From assembly GCA_937941745.1 (NCBI GenBank), contig CALDGV010000646.1:1-27582 (forward strand): a stretch of DNA of 27,582 nucleotides. Direction: 5' to 3'. This document shows positions 1 through 8,801 of the stretch, piece by piece (positions within the stretch are counted from its first letter, which is position 1; each line of letters begins with the position of its first letter). The translations under genes and the position numbers were made by a program. The DNA comes from an uncultured Prosthecobacter sp. (lineage in GTDB: Bacteria; Verrucomicrobiota; Verrucomicrobiia; Verrucomicrobiales; Verrucomicrobiaceae). Under the pieces are notes generated by a model. It did not search any database. It was not told the DNA's origin and saw only the letters and a list, made by a program, of their open reading frames with translations.

Positions 1-2439
1 AAAAACGGGATCGCTGGCATGCTGCGCGGCCATGAGGCGGAGGGCGCCGACACGGAGCGTGGACTTGGCCTTGGAATCGGCAATGATGCTGCTCAGCGCT
101 GGCGCGGCGACCTTCAGTTCGAGGGCCACCATGAGCTCGACGGCAGAGGCCTTGAGGTCGGGATCCGTGAGGGCGAGCAGGTCGGCGGTCCTGGGCTGGA
201 TGGCGGCGGCGATGGCGGCTTTGTCACGAGCCTCATAAGGGCGGTTCACGCCATCCACACGGTCCAGACGGGGTGGTTCCGCGAAAACAAGCAGGGCGGC
301 GAAAGCCTCGGCCGAACCTGCCAGGGCGGCAGTGAGCAGGCGTTGGGCGTTTTCGGGCTGGCCAAGGCGCAGGTTGGCGTTCAGCGCACGGCGTGAGGTC
401 ATGTCGGAAAGGTCCTGTTTCACTCCGATGAGGGCTGCGAGGGTGGGAAGAGCTTCCGAAATGCTGCTGTCATCGTGGATGGCGCGGGCGGCTTCATCCA
501 CGATGGAGGCTTCAGCATCCTCGAGCGACCTGGCGATGAGCGGTGAACGCTGACGGGCCAGGGCCAGCGTGGCGCAGAGGCGGATGTTTTTGTCTGCATC
601 CGTCAGACGCGCAGCCAGCGTGCTGGCATCGAGCACGCCAGCGAGGCCGGTGACAGCGGCATGGCGCAGCCAGGCATCCCCGGCATCCTTTGCAGCCATC
701 TGCCAAAGCACCTCAGCCGAGTCAGCAAGCCTTAGCTTGCCTGCGGCGATGGCGGCATGAAAACGCACGCGCATGTGGTCCGAGGCCACCCAGCCTGCGA
801 CAGCCTTGCGGCTGGCAGCACCTGTCTTCGCAGGAGCATCCCCGAAGATTTTGGCGAGCTGCGTTTGCAGCTCAGGATCAGCCGTGGCGAGGATGGGCTG
901 GAGCAGGGCATCCTCCATGGCTCCGCGGCGAAGCCCGATGCCCAGGCCCCACACGGCATGAACCTTGGCAAGCAAGGGCGCCTTGGCATCCGCCAGCACT
1001 TCTGTGAAAGCCTCCCAGGCTTTTCGTTCGGCCATCTCCAGCTGCGCCGCCATGCGCACCCGTTGATCAGCGTGGCTGAGCAGGGTCTTCAACCCATCGA
1101 GTTCCTGCGTCTTGAAGCCTCCACTGAGAAGGCGGAGCGTTTCGGCACGGGCGGGGTTGGGTTTATCTTCATCCACACGCCAGATGGCGCCCTTTTCGTC
1201 CAACGGGTAGCCACCCACCCAGTCGGCCATGTAGAGCGCTCCATCAGGGCCGAAGCTGAGGCCGATACCCATGATCCCTGAGCTGATGAGGCGGGCACGG
1301 CTCATGGCAAAGGTGCTGCCTTTCGGAGTGATCGTGAAGGCCTCCATCTTGCCGGATGGGAACTGGTTGAGGATGAAATGGCCCTTCAAGCGTGTACCGA
1401 GCGCAGTGCCAGGCTCTCGAATGAAGCCGGCAGGGCCATTGGAGTAGTTGGCCAGCGGCGGCGTGATGAAGAGGGGATGCTGTGCGCCGGCATCCCAGAT
1501 GCCCTCGCGAATCCAGCGGCTCTCGGACTTCATGTATTGATGGGCACAGCGCCAGCCGGAGTCACTCTGTTCGGTGATGGAGACAAAGCGCTCTTTTTCG
1601 CCGGGCAGGTCGGCATCATTGTCCACGCCGAACATGTTGCCAAAGTCATCGAAGGCGATCTCCTGCACGTTGCGCAGGCCATGGGCGAAGACTTCAAAGC
1701 CGCTGCCGTCGGGCTCAACACGCATCACAGCACCTTCATGCGGGTAGAACCAGTGCCTGCCCTCCTTGCTGGTGACGTTCACGCCCTTGTCGCCAATGCT
1801 CCAGTAGATGCGTCCATCGGGGCCGAGGCGCGGGCCGTGCATGTCATGCCCGGCATAGGCGATGTGCATGCCGAAGCCATGCGCCACGACCTCGCGCACA
1901 TCGGCAACACCGTCGTCATTGGTATCCTTCAGCCGCCAGAGGTCAGGTGCGATGGTGGCATAGACCCAGCCATCGTGGTAGAGAATGCCTGCGGCGATGC
2001 CGGTGACCTCCGTGTTGAAGCCTTCGGCGAAGACGGTCATCTTGTCGGCGGTGCCATCGCCGTCGGTGTCGCGAAGCTGGTAAATGCGCTCGCTGTGCAC
2101 GGTGAGGTCCTTCCAGTCGATGGAGCCATCCTTGTTGTGGTCCTTCAGGCCGCCGCGTGGCAGGCGGAGCTTGCCGGGAGCCAGCTCACGCTTCAGGAAC
2201 TCGCGCTTTTCTTCCACGCTGCCAAGGCCGACATCGTCGGCGATCCACATGGGATGCTCACGAATGTCGAGGTCGGCCGCCTTGCGCCGCGTGGTGGCGG
2301 CGACATAGACGCGGCCTTTCTCATCCACCGTGCAGGCCACTGGATCGGGCACGTTCAGGCTGCCAGACCAGCGGTGAAGGGTGACTTCCGCTGCTGGGGC
2401 AGCTTGGGCAAGAAGAAGGCAGAGAGCAAAAGGACGCAT
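1..2439 (-). CDS. PVC-type membrane-bound dehydrogenase / HEAT-repeat protein (3' end outside window)
   Basis: An uninterrupted minus-strand frame runs from the ATG at 2439 to base 1 with no stop (813 codons, C-terminus missing). The N-terminus MRPFALCLLLAQAAPAAEVT looks like a Sec signal peptide. Residues about 30-430 have features of the sugar-dehydrogenase-like beta-propeller of PVC-group proteins: DTDGDGTADKMTVFAEGFN near 122 and AYAGHDMHGPRLGPDGRIYW near 194-213, matching the family's HDxHGxRxGPDGRxYW signature. From about 440 onward the sequence is Ala/Leu-rich helical repeats typical of HEAT repeats. Full-length relatives usually end in a c-type cytochrome domain with CxxCH; that part would lie beyond the left edge, so haem binding is expected but not seen. 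The likely role is periplasmic oxidation or binding of a sugar-type substrate; the substrate is unknown. No Shine-Dalgarno is visible. The gene is divergent from the TPR-propeller gene, 114 bp away. Confidence 0.85.
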   Translation of the reverse strand, partial: MRPFALCLLLAQAAPAAEVTLHRWSGSLNVPDPVACTVDEKGRVYVAATTRRKAADLDIREHPMWIADDVGLGSVEEKREFLKRELAPGKLRLPRGGLKDHNKDGSIDWKDLTVHSERIYQLRDTDGDGTADKMTVFAEGFNTEVTGIAAGILYHDGWVYATIAPDLWRLKDTNDDGVADVREVVAHGFGMHIAYAGHDMHGPRLGPDGRIYWSIGDKGVNVTSKEGRHWFYPHEGAVMRVEPDGSGFEVFAHGLRNVQEIAFDDFGNMFGVDNDADLPGEKERFVSITEQSDSGWRCAHQYMKSESRWIREGIWDAGAQHPLFITPPLANYSNGPAGFIREPGTALGTRLKGHFILNQFPSGKMEAFTITPKGSTFAMSRARLISSGIMGIGLSFGPDGALYMADWVGGYPLDEKGAIWRVDEDKPNPARAETLRLLSGGFKTQELDGLKTLLSHADQRVRMAAQLEMAERKAWEAFTEVLADAKAPLLAKVHAVWGLGIGLRRGAMEDALLQPILATADPELQTQLAKIFGDAPAKTGAASRKAVAGWVASDHMRVRFHAAIAAGKLRLADSAEVLWQMAAKDAGDAWLRHAAVTGLAGVLDASTLAARLTDADKNIRLCATLALARQRSPLIARSLEDAEASIVDEAARAIHDDSSISEALPTLAALIGVKQDLSDMTSRRALNANLRLGQPENAQRLLTAALAGSAEAFAALLVFAEPPRLDRVDGVNRPYEARDKAAIAAAIQPRTADLLALTDPDLKASAVELMVALELKVAAPALSSIIADSKAKSTLRVGALRLMAAQHASDPVF

Positions 2440-2553
2440 GGGGGGAGGGCAAGATGACCCGACGTGCGGGGTTTTCCAGAACGGAACTACGCCGGAGAAG
2501 GCTGCGCAGAGCCTCTAGCTGGCATTTCCCACCGGAGCAGTTTAGCCTCCGTC

Positions 2554-5500
2554 ATGCCGTTTCCACCCCGACTGCCTGCTGTACGCCCTTGGTGGCGGCC
2601 ATTCGTGGTCGCGGGCTGGCTGGCCGGAATGGTGGTGATGGCCCAGGAAGGAGATTTTGAGAAGGACTCGCTGGCCTGGAGGACGGCACTGCACTTTGAC
2701 CCAGCCAGCGAATCCTCGCTGAGCTCCCTGGTGGAGCTTTACCGGCAGAAAAACCGCCTCTCCGAACTCATCCAGGTCTATGCGGCGCATGTGCAGCAGT
2801 ATCCGGAGGATGAAAACGCCGCCGTGGTGCTGGCGCGGCTCTATGGGCAGATTCAGGACCCGCAGGCAGCACTGTTTCTGGAGGAGGCCCTGGCCCGCCA
2901 TCCTGGCAGCGCGCTGCTGCACCATGTGAAGGCCGGACTGCTGATGCAGAGCCAGGCATCGATGGCCCTCGAGTCCCTGGATCAGGCAGTGAAACTGGAA
3001 ACCCGGGTTCCCTCGCGGCGGAGCCAATGGCTGGGCGAACTGATGAAGGCGGCCGCAGCCGCAGGGCGGGATGACCTGCTGGCCGCACGGATGAAGTCGC
3101 TGGCGGATGAGGGGGCCTTCACGCCGCTGCAGCGAGTGCAATGGGCACGACGATGTGCGGAGTCCGGCATGAAGATGAGTGCCGCCGCAGCCTTGGCTGG
3201 CGGGACGTTCGAAACGCTGTCCGGCGATGAAGCTGTGGAATCCCGGTTTGTGCAGGCCCAGGTGGCCCTGCTGCAGGGCGACCGGGCCAAGGCAGCCCGC
3301 ACTGCCCGTGATTTGTTGGACCTGCTGGCACCCGAGCACTGGCGGCGGAAGGAGGCGCTGCTGCTGCAATGGCAGTCAGCAGACGAGACGGAGCGACTGG
3401 ATGCTCTTGCCCAAACGGAAAAAGCCTGGAAGCAAACCCCGGACAACGAGGGAGCCTCAATGGCTCACGGGGATCTGCTTTTCCTGGCTGGAAGGCGGGA
3501 TGAAGCCCTGACGGTCTGGCAGGATTCCCTGCAGCGGCGCCCCGGCTCGGTCCTGCTGGAGGAGCGGGTGGTCGAGGCTTTGCAAACCCTGCGCCGCGAT
3601 GAGGAACTGCTGGCCTTTCTGGCAGGCAGGATGGCGGCCCAGCCTCAACGCGAAAGCTTGAAGCTGCAGCGTGCGGAACAGCTGCTTCTGCTCGGACGGC
3701 TGGAGGAAGGGCTGGAGGCGTTGAAGAAGCTGCTAGAAGGCAAGGATACAGGCGAACGCTTCAGGATCTGGATGCAGGCCGCACGCAGGCTGCGGCTGCA
3801 AAACCTCTTCAATGAGGCAGCAAGGCTTTTGGAGGCGCTGCTGCAGGAACAACCGGAGCGCTGGGAAGCCCGGAAGGAGCTGGCAGAGCTCTACGGCCTT
3901 CTTCAGCGTGACGAAGAGGTCGTGAAGCTTTTCGAAACCGCGCTGGATCAAGGCGTCAGCGCCGAGGTCAGGCTGGAGACCGCCCAGTTCCTGGTCTCGC
4001 GAAAGCTCTGGCCGCAGGCGCGCCAGCTTCTTCAAAGCTGGTTGGGCGAGAAACCCGAGGATTACGAAGCCTTGCTGCTGCTGGGACGCCTGGAGACACT
4101 GGCAGGCCAGCCCGGGGCTGCGGAGGCAGCCTTGAAAAGGTGCCGTGAGCTTTGCGATACGGAGGCGCGCTATGCCGCCTGGCTTGCGGCTGCCTGGGAA
4201 AGGGTGGCGGAACAGGAAGCTGCCGCCGCCTGGATCGAGGAGGAGCGAAAGCGCCTCTGGCCTCAGTCCGGCGAAATCTGGGACAGCCTGCGCCTGCAAA
4301 AGCTGACCCTCCTGGCCGAACAAACGATGGCCTCCAAAGTGACCCGGGAAGCGGAACACCTGCTGCGTGCTGCGCTGGCTGAGGCCGGTCTTCCAGACCA
4401 GGCGCGCCGGGACCTCCGGCTGCTCTTGATCCGCATCCTGGACGGACTGCCGGAACAACGGAAGGCACTGGAAACGGAGCTGCAGAACCTCCTCCAAGCC
4501 TCGGACAACCAGGATCAGGAGGATCTCAAGCTCCGGCTGAGCCTGCTTTACTGGGAGGCCAGACGCCTTGATCTGGCCGCCTCCACCCTGCGAACAGTGC
4601 GCACCGAGGCCTGCTCGGATGCCACCCTGCTCCAACGCAGCCTGACCATGGCCCGTCAGATGGGGGATGAGGCCCTGATGCAGGCTTTTTCCAGTCGGCT
4701 GGTGCGGCTGCAGCCGGATGAAAAAGCGCATTGGATCACCTGGACTTCGCTGCTGGCGGAGGGTGGCGATGAGGCTGGACTGCGACTGGCCCTGCGTGAG
4801 ATGCGTGCGCGAGCATCCACCTGGAAGCTGAGCGTGGCCGCCCAGGAAATTCTGCGCAATCACCTCGCCGCAAGCACCTGGCGCACGGTCAGCACGGCGT
4901 TGACAAGACCCGAGGCCGACCCAGGCGCGGCCTTGCTGAGTCTCCTTGAGTTGGAGCAGATCGAACGCGACCCGCAACGTCGGCTCTGGCTGGCCTGGGC
5001 GCGGGGTCTGTTGGCCCGGCACAGTTCCGATGAGGCAGGCCTGGCCACAGCTCGTGACACCCTCTCAAGCAGTGGTCAGGAGTGGGTGGTGATGCCTGAC
5101 GGGCTTTCGATGAGCCTTCGTGAAGCCTTGAAGCAGCTCGACATGCCTCGCGCAGCCCAGCACGGCTCCACCGACAAGGTGAGCGGCGATTACTCCAGGC
5201 CGGGACGTGTGGCTTGGATGTTTGAACCGATGCATCAGGCCCATCTGCAAAGCTGGCGCCTGACGCCCGACGGCCTCAAGCTGCTGGTCCAGGACACGCA
5301 TGGCAGGCTGTATGCGGTGGACCGCCGCAGCGGCAAACTGCGCTGGCAGGTGCGCCTGGGCGACCTCCCTGGAACCAAGGTCTTGGCGACCTGGCGCGAA
5401 CAGGGTGGTGAGCAGGTGAGCCATCCCCGCGAATGGTGCGCTGATGACGAACATCTGTGTGTCTTGGAAGAGGGAAATCTTTACTGCCTGAGCTTGGTGG

Positions 5501-6618
5501 ATGGCGCGCTGCTCTGGCGAACCTCCACTTCCCCTTCCCAAGCAGGCAGTCATGGAACCATCGCCGCCTGCCAAGGCCAGGTGCTTTGGTGGCAGGCACC
5601 CACGGGATCGCTGGAAGCCCTGGACCTGCGCACGGGCAAACGCCGCTGGCATCTGGAGATTCCCGCGCTCACGCAGAAGCAGGAGCTGAACCCCAGCAGC
5701 CCGGTCTGGCTGACCAGCGGCATCCGTGTGCAGGGCGGGCGGGCACTGGTCTGGGGGAATGGCTCCGCCGTGGTGGATGCAACAAAAGGGGTGATTCAAT
5801 GGAAGGCCAGCCTCAACGAGACCACCCTGCCTCTGCCCCTGCCACTGGATGCTGCCCACATCCAGACAGGCCCTGGTGCCACCGCATTTCTGACCAACGC
5901 CACCTCACGCCGAAACCCTCAGGGCAGCGCGCATCTCACGCCCATGACTGCGGCCAACCCGCTGGCCATGCCTGTATATGGATTTCCGGGCATGTATGGC
6001 AGCACGCAGGGCAGTCCCTGGCTGCTGTGGGGTGGTGAAGGTGAACGCTGGCTTCAGGATGAAGGTGTCTGGCTGTTGGGACATGGGGTGCTGGGCACGC
6101 GCTATTCCATCCTCGGCCTTCCTGTGGTGCGCCGTGCGGAGCCGCGACTGCGCGGCCAAAGCGGTCTGTCTGGAGCCCTGCCGCTGGGTACGGCAGGCAG
6201 CCATCTGCTGGTGGCTTCGGAACGCGGACTGTTCAAGCTGCTGCCTGACGGGCGCACGACCTTGCTGGCTGCTGTGGAGGTCCGCGACAACCGCCCGGGC
6301 AAGCATCCCCTGCCCGCCTGCGCGGCTGACGGCGCCTTTGCAGCCATGGCGACCCAGGACGAGATCCGCCTTTTCCAGACGCACAGCGGCTCCCAGCTTT
6401 GGAGCAGCCCCTGGCCTGAAGACATCCGAGAGCGGATCAGCAAGCACCAAGAGTCCCTGCAAAGCTGGCACAGCCTGCGCTGGAGCTCCCGCGGGCTCGC
6501 CTTTTACGACGGCCGTGGCCACACGCTGATGCTGGACTGGCAGGCCCGGATGTCTGGCGGAGACCTTGTGGCCCCCGTCGGCACGCAGGCGCTGGTCTGC
6601 CTGCGCTGCACTCCTTGA
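2554..6618 (+). CDS. Secreted TPR-solenoid / PQQ-like beta-propeller protein
   Basis: The product is 1354 aa. I chose the ATG at 2554 over the GTG at 2464 because the protein then begins with a plausible signal peptide (MPFPPRLPAVRPWWRPFVVA, followed by a hydrophobic stretch ending MVVMAQ). Residues about 35-870 are helical repeats of TPR type: alternating hydrophobic helices with Ala/Leu/Pro spacing, for example LVELYRQKNRLSELIQVYAA, and recurring phrases such as P(E/G)xxxA(L/A)LLLGRLE. Residues about 880-1354 form PQQ-like (BamB-type) propeller blades: GRLYAVDRRSGKLRWQV near 918, LYCLSLVDGALLWRT near 975, LEALDLRTGKRRWHLEI near 1019, VVDATKGVIQWKASL near 1073, and IRLFQTHSGSQLWSSPWP near 1271. 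No catalytic motif is visible. A scaffold or binding role in the cell envelope is inferred. The gene converges on the hydrolase gene with only 3 bp between stops. Confidence 0.88.
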   Translation: MPFPPRLPAVRPWWRPFVVAGWLAGMVVMAQEGDFEKDSLAWRTALHFDPASESSLSSLVELYRQKNRLSELIQVYAAHVQQYPEDENAAVVLARLYGQIQDPQAALFLEEALARHPGSALLHHVKAGLLMQSQASMALESLDQAVKLETRVPSRRSQWLGELMKAAAAAGRDDLLAARMKSLADEGAFTPLQRVQWARRCAESGMKMSAAAALAGGTFETLSGDEAVESRFVQAQVALLQGDRAKAARTARDLLDLLAPEHWRRKEALLLQWQSADETERLDALAQTEKAWKQTPDNEGASMAHGDLLFLAGRRDEALTVWQDSLQRRPGSVLLEERVVEALQTLRRDEELLAFLAGRMAAQPQRESLKLQRAEQLLLLGRLEEGLEALKKLLEGKDTGERFRIWMQAARRLRLQNLFNEAARLLEALLQEQPERWEARKELAELYGLLQRDEEVVKLFETALDQGVSAEVRLETAQFLVSRKLWPQARQLLQSWLGEKPEDYEALLLLGRLETLAGQPGAAEAALKRCRELCDTEARYAAWLAAAWERVAEQEAAAAWIEEERKRLWPQSGEIWDSLRLQKLTLLAEQTMASKVTREAEHLLRAALAEAGLPDQARRDLRLLLIRILDGLPEQRKALETELQNLLQASDNQDQEDLKLRLSLLYWEARRLDLAASTLRTVRTEACSDATLLQRSLTMARQMGDEALMQAFSSRLVRLQPDEKAHWITWTSLLAEGGDEAGLRLALREMRARASTWKLSVAAQEILRNHLAASTWRTVSTALTRPEADPGAALLSLLELEQIERDPQRRLWLAWARGLLARHSSDEAGLATARDTLSSSGQEWVVMPDGLSMSLREALKQLDMPRAAQHGSTDKVSGDYSRPGRVAWMFEPMHQAHLQSWRLTPDGLKLLVQDTHGRLYAVDRRSGKLRWQVRLGDLPGTKVLATWREQGGEQVSHPREWCADDEHLCVLEEGNLYCLSLVDGALLWRTSTSPSQAGSHGTIAACQGQVLWWQAPTGSLEALDLRTGKRRWHLEIPALTQKQELNPSSPVWLTSGIRVQGGRALVWGNGSAVVDATKGVIQWKASLNETTLPLPLPLDAAHIQTGPGATAFLTNATSRRNPQGSAHLTPMTAANPLAMPVYGFPGMYGSTQGSPWLLWGGEGERWLQDEGVWLLGHGVLGTRYSILGLPVVRRAEPRLRGQSGLSGALPLGTAGSHLLVASERGLFKLLPDGRTTLLAAVEVRDNRPGKHPLPACAADGAFAAMATQDEIRLFQTHSGSQLWSSPWPEDIRERISKHQESLQSWHSLRWSSRGLAFYDGRGHTLMLDWQARMSGGDLVAPVGTQALVCLRCTP

Positions 6619-6621
6619 GCA

Positions 6622-8721
6622 TCAACTCCGCCCCTCAGCAGCGCCCCAGGGTTCGATTTGCTTCAGCGACCTTGCTTCGAGAGCCCGGTAGCAGTCGGGA
6701 AGATCAAAACGCGCCAGCACGCCCGGAATCATCGCCGCATAAGGCCACTGGTAATCCTCGTGCACGGCCAGCTCCTGGTAGGAGACCAGGGCATTTTTCA
6801 GCGTCACCGCCTTCACCCCAGGGCTGAGCAGCGCCGCAAAGGTGGCAGGCAGGGTTCCCCAGCCTTTGCCGGCGAGATGGATCTCCGAATGTCCAGCGGC
6901 GGCCAGGAGCTGGAGCACACGCAGGAGATCCCAGGTGCGCTGCCCAACCAAAGGCTGATCCAGCATCATGCCGTAGGCCGCGTAGAAGTAATGGCTGCCG
7001 TAGCGGTTGAGGAACTGGTTCACGCCGCAGGTGTCAGGCTGGGATTCGCCGATGCCGCGGACATCGCAGGCGAAGAAGGCGGAATCGGGTTCTGACGCGA
7101 GCAGTTCCTGCACGAGCGGCTCGTCGCGCAATTCCTGGTCTGCAGAGCGGTGCGAGACATACAGCACGGCCCGCTTCTGGCCACGCGGCAGGCGTGAGGT
7201 CAGCGCCTCCGAGCTCAGCCGGGTGAGCAGGGCGTGCGTCTCCGCTCCCGTCTCCACTGCATAGGTGCAGTAGGCTTTAGCGGGATACTTCCGTGCTCCA
7301 GAACTGCGCAGGATGCGGTAGTCAGGCGCAGAAGCAGGCAACTCAGGCAGATGCAGCACCTCGTGCACGGCTTTCGCCAGGTCGGTGGCAGCCAGAGGCT
7401 GGCGCGCAGCGGCCAGCTTTTCGGCTTTTTCGCGGGTGAAGGACATCAGCGTGCGTGATCCCTGGCGGGCCACCTGGCCTTCTGGCGTGCAGAGCAGGTC
7501 GGGCTCCTTCTCCATGGTCATCACCGGCTCTTTGTCATGCCCCGGCAGGCCGGTGGCCTTGGCAAAGAAGCGGTACATGGCTTCGCGGTTCGGCTGGGTG
7601 TAGCCGTGAGGGTCCGGACCGATGTGGAGCTGGATGTTCTCCGGCTTGCCAAGCAGGGTGTAGAGCTTCTTGAGCCGTTCGTAGGTTTCCGTGGAGCCGC
7701 GGGCGTCAAAGTAGTCCTTCTCCTGCGCCATGATGATGACCGGCTTGGGGGCCATGGCGGCCAGGAAGTCTGCATGATCCAGATCTGCCGCCAGCACGCC
7801 GGGCGGGCATTGCTCGCAGTCCTGCGGGAGTTCGTTTTCCGCGTCACGCCGGAAGGTGGTCACAAAGCAGGAGGGCGCGCCCATGGTGAAGCGCGGCTCC
7901 AGCCCGCAAAGCCAGGTCGTCTGCGTGCCGCCGCCGGAATTACCCGTCACACCGAGGTGCTGAGGATCGATTTCCGGGCGGGTGAGCAGGTAGTCCAGGG
8001 CACGGATGGCATCCCAGGCGAACCAGGAGCCCAGAAATTCCCCGACAAGCGCTTGATGGCAGCCCATTTGGTTATGCTCAGAGGTGCCGCCGCCGAGGCG
8101 CGACCCCAGCTTTTCATTCAGATACTGGAAGCGCTCCCCCTGCCCGACGGGGTCAATGAGGAAGCAGGCCATGCCCTGGCGTGCAAGCCCCTGGGCAAAG
8201 CTCTGGTAGGCATCCTCCGCCTTGCCGTTCAACGAGTGGCCGCAGACGCCGATGACACTAGGCACCTTGCGTCCGGAAGCCGTCGGCAGGTAGAGATTGC
8301 CCGTCACCAAGTATTGCGGGCGGCTTTCAAAGATGATGTTTTCAATCCGGTAGGCTCCCCGGTCCAGCGTGCGGGTCACCCGGGCATTCAACGGCGTTTT
8401 TTCCGGCATGGGCCCGAAGCATTCGCGAATGCGCTCCTGGGCGGACCGAACATAAGCCTCGGCCTCCGCCCGGGTCTTCGGAGCTTCCCGCCGGGCATTG
8501 CCGCGCTTTTCCGCCGCACGCACTTCGGCCACCAGCCAGTCCTGCATCATTCGGGGAAAGCGGTTCAGCATCGGCAGTTCCGACACTGCGGCGGTCTTGC
8601 CAGCATCGGCAGCCTGGAGCGCGGCAGCCCCGCTCCAGGCGGGCAGCAGGACTCCAAGAGCTCCCAGTCCGGAGGTTTGCAAAAAGGCGCGGCGGTCTGA
8701 AGCAGTGTCGTGGGGATTCAT
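6622..8721 (-). CDS. Tat-exported alpha/beta-hydrolase with tandem hydrolase folds (acetyl-xylan-esterase-like)
   Basis: The product is 699 aa from the ATG at 8721; an in-frame GTG at 8733 is less likely. The N-terminus carries a twin-arginine signal, DRRAFLQTSGLGALGVLL, so export after folding is likely. The first alpha/beta-hydrolase domain (about 100-400) has the oxyanion/lid context VIGVCGHSLNGK, the nucleophile elbow G-N-S-G-G-G with Ser262, a probable acid in QEKDYFDARG and a probable His in GPDPHGYTQ. It resembles acetyl-xylan-esterase and dienelactone-hydrolase-like families common in Verrucomicrobia and Planctomycetes. A second, weaker hydrolase fold follows (about 500-699: LYVSHRSADQEL, DVRGIGESQPDTC). 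There the elbow reads G-K-G-W-G, with Gly620 where the Ser should be. Carbohydrate-ester cleavage in the periplasm is inferred; the substrate is unknown. It lies 80 bp downstream of the L,D-transpeptidase gene. Confidence 0.87.
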   Translation of the reverse strand: MNPHDTASDRRAFLQTSGLGALGVLLPAWSGAAALQAADAGKTAAVSELPMLNRFPRMMQDWLVAEVRAAEKRGNARREAPKTRAEAEAYVRSAQERIRECFGPMPEKTPLNARVTRTLDRGAYRIENIIFESRPQYLVTGNLYLPTASGRKVPSVIGVCGHSLNGKAEDAYQSFAQGLARQGMACFLIDPVGQGERFQYLNEKLGSRLGGGTSEHNQMGCHQALVGEFLGSWFAWDAIRALDYLLTRPEIDPQHLGVTGNSGGGTQTTWLCGLEPRFTMGAPSCFVTTFRRDAENELPQDCEQCPPGVLAADLDHADFLAAMAPKPVIIMAQEKDYFDARGSTETYERLKKLYTLLGKPENIQLHIGPDPHGYTQPNREAMYRFFAKATGLPGHDKEPVMTMEKEPDLLCTPEGQVARQGSRTLMSFTREKAEKLAAARQPLAATDLAKAVHEVLHLPELPASAPDYRILRSSGARKYPAKAYCTYAVETGAETHALLTRLSSEALTSRLPRGQKRAVLYVSHRSADQELRDEPLVQELLASEPDSAFFACDVRGIGESQPDTCGVNQFLNRYGSHYFYAAYGMMLDQPLVGQRTWDLLRVLQLLAAAGHSEIHLAGKGWGTLPATFAALLSPGVKAVTLKNALVSYQELAVHEDYQWPYAAMIPGVLARFDLPDCYRALEARSLKQIEPWGAAEGRS

Positions 8722-8733
8722 GATGGAGAACAC

Positions 8734-8757
8734 GATACCCGGAGCACCCGGGGTATC
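8734..8757 (-). terminator. Possible hairpin between the transpeptidase and hydrolase genes
   Basis: GATACCC (8734-8740) pairs with GGGTATC (8751-8757), and two further G-C pairs can form past a one-base bulge. The hairpin lies in the 80-bp gap after the transpeptidase stop codon. No T-run follows on the minus strand, so it may be a weak terminator or an mRNA-stabilising structure. Confidence 0.35.
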
Positions 8758-8801
8758 TTTCCCCCGAAAGCGGGAAGTTCTCGGCAGCCCCCGATGCGGT
8801 T

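Noticed and set aside
1378..2457. A 359-codon plus-strand open frame
   Set aside because: It is opposite the well-supported PVC dehydrogenase-like gene, whose frame contains conserved motifs and a signal peptide.
3733..5022. A 429-codon minus-strand open frame inside the TPR gene
   Set aside because: It is antisense to the TPR region. Its Gln/Leu/Pro-rich composition mirrors the Leu/Glu/Ala codons of the real gene.
6648..6660. GGTTCGATT resembling a tRNA T-loop
   Set aside because: It lies inside the C-terminal coding region of the hydrolase. No acceptor or anticodon stem could be found around it.
7537..8700. A 387-codon plus-strand open frame
   Set aside because: It is a shadow of the alpha/beta-hydrolase gene, which has the Tat signal and catalytic elbow on the other strand.
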